A stretch of 64,000 nucleotides of DNA from Mesaphorura yosii (Eukaryota; Arthropoda; Collembola; Poduromorpha; Tullbergiidae): NCBI GenBank assembly GCA_009869945.1, contig WIXG01000283.1, positions 1-64,000 on the forward strand, given 5' to 3'. The notes under the pieces were generated by a model. It ran no database searches. It was not told where the DNA came from and was given only the letters and a program-made list of their open reading frames with translations. Each line of letters opens with the position of its first letter. The stretch's first letter is position 1. Positions 41,701 through 53,700 of the stretch are shown here, one piece after another. Position numbers and translations under genes: made by a program.

Positions 41701-44700
41701 TTGCCTCCTGTGGAAGAAGTCCGAAATCCGTGCCAGCCGTCACCATGCGGCCCCAATGCTGGTTAGTTACGTTAAAATTAATTCTGGCCACGTCAGAAGC
41801 AGGCAGTCTTGAGCAAACGTTCTTCGTTTCGCAGAGTGCAAAGAGAGAAATGGCGCTGGATCCTGCACCTGCATCCCAGGCTATTTCGGAGATCCCTACC
41901 AAGGCTGCAGGTCTGTACCTTCTCATATTATGAAACTCATTTATTTGTGTACTAACTATAATAGCATTAAATTGAGGTTCTAGAAATATGTGCTTTGCAT
42001 TTTCAGACCGGAATGCGTAGTCTCACAAGATTGTCCAACAACCCAGACTTGCCTCATGAACAAATGCAAAGATGTTTGCGGACCCGGTGTGTGTGGCTAC
42101 AATGCCGAATGTCATGCGAATAATCATGGTAATTAAATGACTGGAATCGGTTCTTTGTCGCAACAATTGCTGACTTTATTTCTCCAACCTTTTCAAGTGT
42201 CCACGTGCATTTGCTTCCCGAACCACCAGGGAGATCCATTCCGTGGGTGCAACCTGATTCGTAAGTTCCCCTGTTCATGTCTCGACCAGCGTCCACAGCA
42301 TCGCTACAGATGCTGGAACACTTACCAACCATTTGTTTTGTCGCAGCTGCCATTGTCCACAAGATCAATCCGTGTCAACCTTCACCGTGTGGCCCGTACA
42401 GCACTTGCAAAGAAGTCAACGAGGTTGCAATCTGCTCTTGCCTACCGAATTACTTGGGTGTGCCCCCGCAATGCAGACCGGAGTGTGTCACAAGTAAGCA
42501 CTTTCCCGACGAAGTAGGCATTCAGAAAAATATCTACCCGTGCTTGACGTCACGCTTTTTGATTTTCCAGATAGCGATTGTCCAACTGATCGAGCTTGCC
42601 AAAATGAGAAATGCGTCGACCCATGTTCTGGTAAGAATTTAATAATAAATATGCGCTCCTTCGTGCCTGAATTCCGAAGCAGATTTTCTAACCGAAATTA
42701 CTTTGTAGGAGTTTGTGGAGGGAGCAGGACGTGCTCTGGGCCGTGTGCACCAAACGCAATTTGCAGAGTTCACTACCACAGTCCGATCTGCAGTTGTCCG
42801 AGTAAGTGCCATAAAATCACTGCATATTTTCAGTGCTTACAATTATTAAATAATCGAACTATGCTAAATTCTTTATCAGGTGGTTATTTGGGAAATCCTC
42901 TGAGTCAATGCTACAAAGAGCCTGAGCGCATTGCTCCTCCAACCGATCCGTGCCAGCCATCGCCTTGCGGACCATTCAGTCAATGCAGAAGCATTAACGG
43001 ACAAGCAGCTTGTTCTTGCTTGCCATCGTATATCGGGCGACCGCCATCTTGCCGGTAAAGAGCCACTATTCAAATTTGAGAATGAAAATGACAAATGTTA
43101 TAAAATGTAATGGGTTTTTAATTTAAGGCCTGAATGCGTTGTGTCGTCCGACTGCCCAAGCGACAAAGCGTGCCTGAATGAAAAATGCGTGGATCCGTGC
43201 ATAGGCGCGTGTGGCTACGGCGCGGATTGTCGGGTTGCAAACCACATTCCGCAGTGCTTCTGCCCTCCGCCACTCGCGGGAGATCCGTTTGTTCAGTGTG
43301 TCCAACCGCCACCGGAACCAACTCGAGTTGAGGTACCAACAGATCCGTGCCAGCCATCACCTTGCGGACCCAATGGTAAGCTGCAGCCTCATGTTTCAAA
43401 TGGCCGAGGAAGTTCTAACAGTCAAACTTTCTTTTCATTTTAGCCAAATGCACCTCCAGAAATGGGGTTGCTTCATGTACTTGTATTCCGGACTACTTTG
43501 GTGACCCGTACACTGGATGCCGGTAATTAATCCAATCCTTATAATATTCTTTCACCGGTGGGTGGGAATCTATCGTTTCGTAAGGCTAATGCGTATAATT
43601 TCTTTTTGTCTTCCAGCCCAGAATGTGTTTCAGGTAAACAGTATCCGTCTCAGCTGAGAAAACAAATTATTATGACCAAGTTGTTAATTTTGCCGTAATT
43701 CTGTTGCAGATCCCGAATGTTCGCAAGATCGGGCTTGCATAAGATACAAATGTGTTGACCCGTGTGGAATTTCCACTTGTGGCACAAATGCGCAGTGCAG
43801 CGTTGTCAATCACGTGCCCTCCTGCGTGTGTCTTCGTAAGTCTTTACACTCTACTTAATTGATGCAAGCAACATTTAATTTACACTTGCATGTTAAATAT
43901 TTTCATGCTTAGCTGGATATCATGGAGATCCATTCTCGTACTGTCGGATTGTCGAGCCTGAACCACCACGTAAGTGCAGTCACATTTCGCAGGTGTTCTT
44001 GTTTTTGCGCATTTCATGAGACTGACCTCGTGACTGGCTATTTTGTTGTAGGATATGTCAACCCCTGTGTGCCTTCACCTTGCGGTCCAAATAGCATTTG
44101 TCAGCAAGATGGAGATATTGCCAAATGCTCGTGCCAGCCCAATTACCAAGGTATTCCTTTGCATATCGCTGTTTCATTTACAGGAAACTCATCGTTCTAT
44201 GCGTACCCATTTTTAGGAATTCCGCCCCAGTGCAGACCGGAATGCATTTCCAACAGCGAATGTCCAGCAGACAAATCGTGCGTCAACCAGCGCTGTGTAG
44301 ACCCGTGTCCTGGAACCTGTGGCTATAATGCACAGTGTCGTGTAGTTAACCATTTCCCAATCTGCACGTGCACGACAGGTAACATAAGATCGGGACATTA
44401 AAACTTGCTCTGTGCATATGCTTGTGTACCTTTGTACCAATAAGCGTATTTAATGATGTAGGGTACACTGGAGATCCATTCAGAGGCTGCAGTCTGATTC
44501 CACCGGAGCCCAAAACACCCACCAACCCGTGCCAGCCGTCGCCTTGCGGACCAAATGCGGAGGTGAGAATATTGTAGTACTATCTAGCTTACAGGAAGCT
44601 TGCCCTGCCCTGTTAAGAAATCTATATTATAATTGGTAACTGCTGCTTTGTAGTGTACTGTTCGGGGCGACGTTGCTCGATGCAGCTGCAACAGAGGCTA

Positions 44701-47700
44701 CATTGGCGCTCCACCTAATTGCAGGTACGTTCACGATACTTGAATATGCTTGATACTTGGCTGAAATTGACACTAAAATGACGTGGCTAATCAATTTTTT
44801 TAAATTTGTAGGCCGGAGTGCACAGTTAACGGTATGTTTAATTTCAGACTGCTCCGTCCCTCCTTCTGATTTCTGATTTATGTTTTTCACTGACTGATTT
44901 CTGTTTTTGTTACAGAGGAATGCAACCGAGACAAGGCTTGCGTTAGATTCACGTGTGTTGACCCCTGTATAGACAACATTTGTGCCCAACATGCCACTTG
45001 CGTTGTGATCAATCACCGAGGTAAGAACACTTGAATAAATATGGATCGTATATGCCTGTGACGAATTCGGATTGCGAAATTGCGATGTCATGATTTTTAG
45101 CCAACTGCCGGTGCAATGACGGATACGAGGGCGACCCATTCTACCTCTGCCAACTCCCACCACGAATCCAGGAAACTCTCAACCCATGCCAGCCTTCGCC
45201 ATGCGGAATCGGAGCTGTTTGTCGTGAAGTCAACGGAGCTGCGTCATGCACATGTATTTTAGATTACACTGGCGACCCGTTCTCAGAGTGCAAACCAGAA
45301 TGTGTTCAAAATTCAGGTAATTCATAAGTTTTGTTAAGCCACGAGGGAAGAAAGTATTTGTCCACCGCAGCCCTTTGTTCTAAAATTCCCAGATTGTCCT
45401 GCAAACAGAGGTTGTGTAAGAAACAAATGCGTCGACGTGTGCCCTGGTAAGCAAATTGCAAAAACAATGCGCTGTGGTCAATTACTTCAAATACTGGAAG
45501 TTGTGTGTTCTGTTTTTTCAAGGCGCGTGTGGAACAAATGCTCAGTGCGACGTGATCAATCACATCCCAACGTGCTCTTGTCCGCCTGGCTACGAGGGCA
45601 ATCCTTTCACAATCTGCTCACCAATTCCACCAAAACGTAAGCAATTATTTCCGAAGTGCAGCTGCAAGGAGTGATCGAGAGAATGCTTTAAACTGAATGC
45701 TGTCAAATTTCCACAGCGCCCGTGAGACGAGATCCGTGTTACCCCAACCCATGCGGTCCCTTTAGTGAGTGCAAGGCTGTGGCTGACAATGCCGTGTGTT
45801 CGTGTCTGCGAACGTACATCGGAGCCCCGCCCAACTGCAGGTAATTTCGCATTTTCATTGTACTAGTCGAAAAGAACCTTCTCGCGTTAACTTTGCATGA
45901 TGTATTTGCAGGCCAGAGTGCGTGGTGAATTCCGAGTGTTCGCTCCAGAAGGCTTGCGTCGGGCAAAAATGTGTTGATCCTTGCATCGGAGCTTGCAGTC
46001 CAACCGCAATCTGTCGCGTACACAATCACTCTCCAATTTGTAGCTGTCAATCAGGTACAGGTCGAATCGGACAAAAAGAAAGCTCGATTTCTATGAACCG
46101 TCTTCATTTGACTATCTTGAAGCTTATCCACAGTTTAGTAATTAACGGACACCGCGCGATCGCAATGAAAACTAATGCCAAGCCGAGTAACAATCAAATC
46201 AACCTTCGCCACACCTGTCATTGTTGTACAAATGAAACTTTAATGCTAAACTCTTTTCTTTTTCAGCATACGTCTATTGCCTGTTGCCTTATTTCTTGTG
46301 CTAATTGATTTATTTATTACGGTCAATCAGGTTATACAGGAGACCCGTTTAATGGATGCTTCGAAGGTAAAGCATTTCAGCATTTTAAGGCTCACAGCCA
46401 GTGCGTTGTTCCTCATGATTTCGCTGCTTCCTGCTTCTGATTCCAGTGAAAATTATAACACCGCCGCCAGAAGCTCCGAAGGATCCCTGCTATCCTTCGC
46501 CTTGTGGATTGAATGCAAGATGCGAAAACGTTGGAGGAACTGCCAGGTGCAGTTGCCTGCCAATGTTCCTGGGGAATCCGCCATTTTGCAGATCCGAGTG
46601 CACCGTAAATTCGGACTGTCCGTCAAACAGAGCGTGCTCGAATATGAAGTGCATCGATCCTTGTGTTGGAGCGTGTGGACTGAGTGAGTGCACAGTTTTC
46701 TCTATTTCTGCAAGAATCTTGAGCGATTACTAGGCATACGTGTAACGTGTTCTTTGATCCGTTGTCCAGATGCTGAGTGCCAGGTCATTAATCACATTCC
46801 GAACTGCCACTGCATCTCGAGATATGCGGGAGATCCTTTCCTGCAATGCCGACTTGTTGTGGAAGAACGGCCAACAGATCCGTGCAATCCGTCACCTTGC
46901 GCAGCGAATGCTATTTGCCAAGCGAGACCAGGGCAAGGCGCCTCCTGCAAATGCCCTCCAGGTGAATTTGGATTAGATTTACTTCCCGAATTTAGTCTTA
47001 TGGACTTTCCCTAAAGATTTACTATTTCATTTTTTAATTCAGAGTACATTGGCGACCCGTTTGTGCGATGCCAGCCGGAATGCGTTCACAATGGTAAGCT
47101 TCACAGTGGCAGGCACATGAATATAGATGTAGTTGACTTTTACCCTTTTACGACAGATGACTGTGATTGGTCAAAGGCGTGCATGAGAAGTAAATGCCAG
47201 AATCCGTGCTTGCCTGGCACTTGTGGCTACAATGCACGGTGTGAAGTCAGCAACCACATTCCCCAGTGCATATGCAATGAGGGCATGAGTGGAAACCCAT
47301 TTTCGGGTTGTCAAGAGATTCGAGTCATTCCAACGGCAATGACTCCGGTGGATCCTTGTCGGCCCTCACCATGCGGCCCTTTCAGTCAGTGTCGCGAAAG
47401 CAATGGACAAGCCATTTGCACTTGCCTGCAAGGTCAGCCAGATTTCACCCCAACCGCTGGCCATGTTGACTTAAAGAAAATGAAGGATTTAAAAATATAT
47501 TTAATTTTCAGGATACATTGGTCATCCTCCACAGTGCAGGCCGGAGTGTGTCACATCAAGCGAATGCCCACTCGATAAAGCGTGTGTCGGGGAGAAGTGT
47601 GTCAACCCCTGTCTTGGAGCTTGTTCTTACAACGCGGAGTGCAGAGTTGTGAATCATGTTGCTCTGTGCTCTTGCCCCATTGGAATGAGTGGCGACCCTT

Positions 47701-50700
47701 TCTCGGGCTGCACCCGAATTCCTCCCACTCCTGTCATTCCAACCAATCCCTGTATTCCTTCTCCCTGCGGCCCAAACTCAGAATGCAGAGTTGTTGGAGA
47801 CAGAGCTCAATGCAGCTGCAGTCGTAACTTTATCGGGTCTCCACCGAACTGCAGGTAAGGAAATATCATTTAGCTTAAATGGAAGAACTTAAAATTTCAT
47901 TGCGTTTATGTTTCGTTCTATTTGCAGGCCGGAATGCACAGTCAACGGTATTTCGATGTGCCTCCGAGTACTCCGAAATTGATGAGCATGAGTTTAACAT
48001 GATTCTTTTTTTTTCAGAGGATTGCAGCAACGACAAGGCCTGCCTCCAACAGCGATGCACAGATCCTTGCATCGGGACCGTTTGTGCACCGCAGGCTACT
48101 TGCAGAGCCACAAACCATCGAGCGAATTGTCGTTGTCCGGATGGGTTCATTGGAGACCCGTTTTACTCCTGCGAACAGCCGCCGCCACTGCGCGTTCCGC
48201 AAGAAGTGATCAACCCGTGCTCTCCGAGCCCCTGCGGCTCAGGAGCGGTTTGTCGGGAGGTTCACAACTCCGCTTCGTGCACATGCATCTTTGAGTACTA
48301 CGGAGACCCCTTCCTCGAGTGCAAACCGGAGTGTGTCCAGAATTCCGACTGCCCAGCCAACAAAGGATGTATCCAAAACAAATGTCGGGATGTCTGCCCA
48401 GGCGTTTGTGGAACTTCAGCCCTGTGCGAAGTGGTCAACCACGTGCCCATGTGCTCCTGCCCGCCAAATTACGAAGGGAATCCATTCGTGCACTGTACTC
48501 CAATTCCACCAACTCCAGCACGTAAGGAATCCGAGGAACCATTTTTCACGTCTGTTTTCTGCTTGGTCAAATTCAATAAATTGTTTGATGTCTTTCTTCG
48601 TGCAGCTCCGGTGCGACGAGACCCGTGCTATCCAAATCCTTGCGTAAGTTATGTACTTGTAAGCATTACTCCAAGAACTTCAGGTCTTAGCCGCATGCTT
48701 AATTGCAGGGTCCATTCAGCGAATGTAGGGCCGTGGGCGACAGCGCAGTTTGTTCGTGCCTGTCAACGTACATTGGTTCGGCACCAAACTGCCGGCCGGA
48801 GTGCGTCGTAAATTCAGAGTGCTCCACGCAGAGGGCGTGTGTCTCACAAAAATGCATTGACCCCTGCATTGGAGCCTGCAGTCCATCCGCCACTTGCCGC
48901 GTCCACAACCATTCACCAATGTGTAGTTGTGAAACAGGTAACAAAGCAGGGCAGATCAAAGCCTGACTCATGCCCGATTAATTAAAATCATTACAACGAC
49001 GATTCACAGAATGGTAAATCCCTGGTAAAGTTATAAAAACGAGGTGCAAGGTTAATCGAAGGTTGAATTTGTTACTCGGCACGTCTTTGGCTAAGAGTTT
49101 GAGCACGCCTAATTGGTATCTGTTAATTTTCTAAACTTTGGATTGAGCATTGACTTGAGCACAATCAGTTCAATTGCCCTCATTCGCCCAACCCTATGGT
49201 TTGTTTCTAGGCTACACTGGAGATCCGTTTACTGGATGTTACGAAGTCAAAGGTACTTTTCCAATGCTAGAATGGACGCTTACCCCTCAATTTCGATTCT
49301 CGAAATTTCCGTGTTTCATGATTCATGAAATTCACCTTTCAATTCTAGCAATAGAGCCAATTCCTGCTCCGCGAAATCCTTGCCAGCCCTCACCTTGTGG
49401 ATTGAATGCCCGGTGTGACAACATTGGCGGCCAAGCACGATGCAGCTGTTTGCCGCTTTTCCTGGGCAGTCCACCTTATTGTCGAGTAATCTTTCTTAAC
49501 TACTACTTTATGATTATTATTCATTTGGTGAACAAACTGATTTAAAATTTAATCTTCACTTTTCATAGCCTGAATGCACCATGTCATCAGACTGTCCATC
49601 GAATCGTGCCTGTTCGAATATGAAGTGTATCGATCCATGCATCGGAGCTTGCGGAATCAGTAAGCGACAATTGCTCATCAACTCTGCATTTTCTCGGCCT
49701 GAATGCTTTCACTAAGAATTCTCTTTTGTAGACGCCGAATGCCAAGTCATTAATCATATACCAAGTTGCTATTGCCCGACCCGATTTGCCGGGGATCCTT
49801 TCTTGGAGTGCCGAATAGTCAAAGAACAGCCTCCCGTCGACCCGTGCAATCCATCGCCGTGCGCCGCCAACGCCATCTGCCAAGCACGACCTGGTTTCGG
49901 GGCTTCGTGTACCTGTCCACCAGGTAAAGATTAAGACTATTTTTTAATGGAAGCAGCAAAATCTAAAAACCTTCTGAACGATTTCAGAGTACGTTGGGGA
50001 CCCATTTGTCAACTGTCGCCCTGAGTGCACAAGAAACGGTGAGAGAACTATTCAGCAGCCCCAAATGCCAATGTCGCCAATTAGATCAATTGCAATTGCA
50101 ATGACATTAACATTTATTGTCTCACATAGACGAATGCGACAGATCCAAGGCATGCATCCGAAATAAGTGCCAGAATCCGTGTGCTCCCGGAATCTGTGGT
50201 TTCAACGCAAGATGTGAGGTTTACAATCACGTGCCACAATGCGTCTGCAACGAAGGACTCACTGGAGACCCATTCTCTGGATGCCATGAAATAAGAATCG
50301 CTCCTCCTCCTGTTCCCGTCAACCCGTGCCATCCGAGCCCATGCGGACCCTTCAGCCAATGCCGCGAGAGCAACGGCCAAGCCATCTGCACATGTCTGCA
50401 GGGATATGTTGGGTCGCCACCACAGTGCAGGTAGGCTAATCATAGTTTCTATTGTGCTAATTTCTTGCGGCCACAGGAAAGGAAGAGATGCCTTGTACTA
50501 AAAGAATTTTCTCACATAACTTGTAGACCGGAGTGTGTAACATCAAGCGAGTGCCCACTGGATAAAGCGTGCGTGGGACAAAAATGCGTGAACCCGTGCC
50601 TGGGATCTTGCGGATATAACGCAGAATGCCGCGTCATAAACCACGTCGCCATCTGCAGTTGCTTGCCTGACCACACGGGTGATCCCTTCGTTGGCTGCCA

Positions 50701-53700
50701 GCGCATTCCGCCGCCGCCACCTGCTGTCAAGTCCAACCCCTGCCTGCCATCGCCTTGCGGTCCAAATTCCGAGTGCAAGGTCGTGGGCGATGTTGCCCAG
50801 TGCCGTTGCCTCAAAGGGTTCATTGGCACACCTCCGGGATGCCGGCATGAGTGCACGTACCACGACGACTGCGCCCTCACGTTGGCCTGCATTCAATGTA
50901 AGTTTCTTTCTTAGTTTGCTTCATCAAGATAAACAAAAATACTTTTCACTTCGTGAATTTTGACTTCTTTATTGTTGAATTTTCAAATGATGATTGAATA
51001 CAATAGTACAACTGCTAATTACAAATTGCTAATTACAACAATACAGATGCTTGTCAAGACCCTTGTCCAGGAGCCTGCGGCCAAAACGCCGTGTGCAATG
51101 TCGTGAACCACCTTGCAAGTAAGTTTTCATTTTCCACAAAGAATCAGCCGTATTACTCGTTCAACGTTTTAACCATATTGGATTGTGTGTCCATAGTTTG
51201 TACATGCCCAGCCGGATTTACTGGAAACGCTTTGACATACTGCACGCCATTCCAAGTTGAGAAGCACGTCGAAGACCCGTGCCTTGCCTGCGGGGAGAAT
51301 GCGCTCTGTCACGTTCGTGGGGGGGTCGTCTCCTGTGTCTGCCCACCTGAGTACATTGGAGACCCCTATGTTAGATGCCGGTCAGCATTTTTCTTGTTGC
51401 ACTCGTGTTCTGCTCGAATGTGTTGAAAACCATAATTACCATAATTTATTTGATGGTAAATTTCAGTCCGGAATGCGTTCGAAACGAGGACTGCAATTCA
51501 GAATTGGCTTGCATTCGTAACAAATGTCAAGATGTTTGTCCTGGAGCATGTGGCATCAACGCGTATTGCCGAGTTGTAAATCACCAAGTCACTTGCCGGT
51601 GTCAAGAAGGTTACGAAGGAGATCCGTTCCAGTATTGCAGGTTGCGACAACCAGAAAGTAAGCGAGCTTCTTCTGCATTTCTCTGATTTTGTCAAGTTGA
51701 CAAATGTCTAACTCACTAACTTGTGTTTAAATCCAGTTCCACGAACCAATCCGTGCCAACCCTCACCATGCGGTCCGTACAGCGAATGCCGAAACCAAAA
51801 TGGGAACGCCATCTGTTCTTGCTTGCCGAGGTACTTTGGTCAGCCGCCCAACTGCAGGTAAGCAAATAATTTCGACACTGTCGACCAGTGCCCTCGTCTA
51901 TTCTCTTCGTCACTCACTCACTCGTGTTTTTGTTTTCATTTCCAGGCCAGAGTGTTCAACAAACAGTGAGTTCAGAATATTTCTATTCATTTTGTTACTT
52001 GTGAGACCTGAGCCTAATTTTGAGCTTTCCACGATCACAGGCGATTGCAGCTTGCAGAGGGCGTGTCAGAATGAGAGGTGCATCGATCCCTGTGCACAAA
52101 CCGTCTGCGGGCAGGGCGCGACTTGTCAAGTCATTCGCCACATCGCGATGTGCTCATGCCCCAGTGGGCTCACTGGTGACCCCTTCCGAGCGTGTATTCA
52201 ACGTATGTCGTGTGTCAACGTAGAAAGTGCAATAAAATGATCGATCTTAATCTGGCCTTCGTCTATGCAGCTCCACCGCCGACGTCGACCGTGGCCCCAA
52301 CCTACTTGCCACCGACTTATCTGCCTCCAGTCACCCGCAATCCTTGCGTGCCAAATCCTTGTGGCGAGAATAGCGAATGCAGAGTTCAGGGTTCATCGTA
52401 CCTATGCCTGTGCAAACCGGGATTCTTTGGCGCGCCGCCACAATGCAGACCGGAGTGCACCACAAGTAAGACCGAGAAATCTCAAACGAGTTGTTGAGTT
52501 TACGAGGCGTCATTTTGCTTTTATTCGTTATTTCTAGACTCGGACTGCTCAAGTATTCATGCGTGTGTTCAAACCCGTTGCATCGATCCTTGCAATGGCG
52601 CATGCGGATACAGGTTTGTCTATTCCTTCCAGGAGGAATTTGTTCAGGGGTTGTGTTCACAATTTAATCTGACGCTGTTTCGCAGGGCGGAGTGTCGCGT
52701 GATTCGACACAATCCGAATTGCTTCTGCCCAGAAGGCTACATAGGAGACGCTTTCAAAGCGTGTGAGATCAGAAGAACGCCTCCACCACCCGTTGATCCT
52801 TGCGCGGTTTGTGGGTTGAACACCGAGTGCATCATCAAAGCTGACGCTGTCCAGTGCAAATGTCGACCAGGCTACTTCGGAGACCCATACCGAGCCTGTA
52901 AACCGGAGTGTGTTTTGAATGGTAAGACAGGTGTCGCCATTCGACGTTTTGTTCTTCCTTTTCCTAAAATTTAACCACGACTTTCTGATTTTAGACGATT
53001 GCCCGCTGACGAAGGCATGCTCAAATTACAAGTGTATAGATCCGTGCCTAGGAACCTGTGGAACAAACGCCGGTTCGTGGATATCTCCAAAGATTTCTTC
53101 TATACCTTTATGAAGCTGCAATGGTTCCGGTTCATTCTTCATATTTTTCTAATCTTTCAGAATGTCGAGTGGTAAATCACGTGCCGTCCTGCACTTGCAA
53201 CACTGGCTTCACCGGAGATCCTTACTCCTACTGCCGACTCATACCACAGCAGCCGAAGACTCCCCGCGACCCATGCTATCCCTCGCCTTGCGTGAGTTTT
53301 CACCACTTTAAATCGGTATTTAATTATCACAGGACGGTAATTAATGCGTCACTTGCGCTTGAACAGGGACCAAACGCCGTCTGTACGAACGTGAGAGATC
53401 AGGCAGTTTGCACTTGTCTGCCCAACTATTTTGGAAGTCCACCGCAGTGCAGGTTAGCCGGTTAAAATAAAACTATGATGTGGCACTAAATTAGCAAATG
53501 CAAGAAATTTCATTTTTATCGCGTTTTGTCAGACCCGAATGCTTGGTGTCATCGGACTGCCCTCTTCATCTTGCTTGCCAAAATCAGTTCTGCCGGGACC
53601 CGTGCCCTGGCGCGTGTGGATACGGAGCCACCTGTCGAGTTCACAATCACTACCCTATTTGCACTTGTGAGGGCGAGCTCACGGGCGACCCCCAGAAGTA

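Noticed and set aside
46267-46330. Exon starting at the strong acceptor at 46266
   Set aside because: It reads into a stop codon within a few residues and lacks the GYTGDPF loop present in the duplicated copy. Treated as a decoy.
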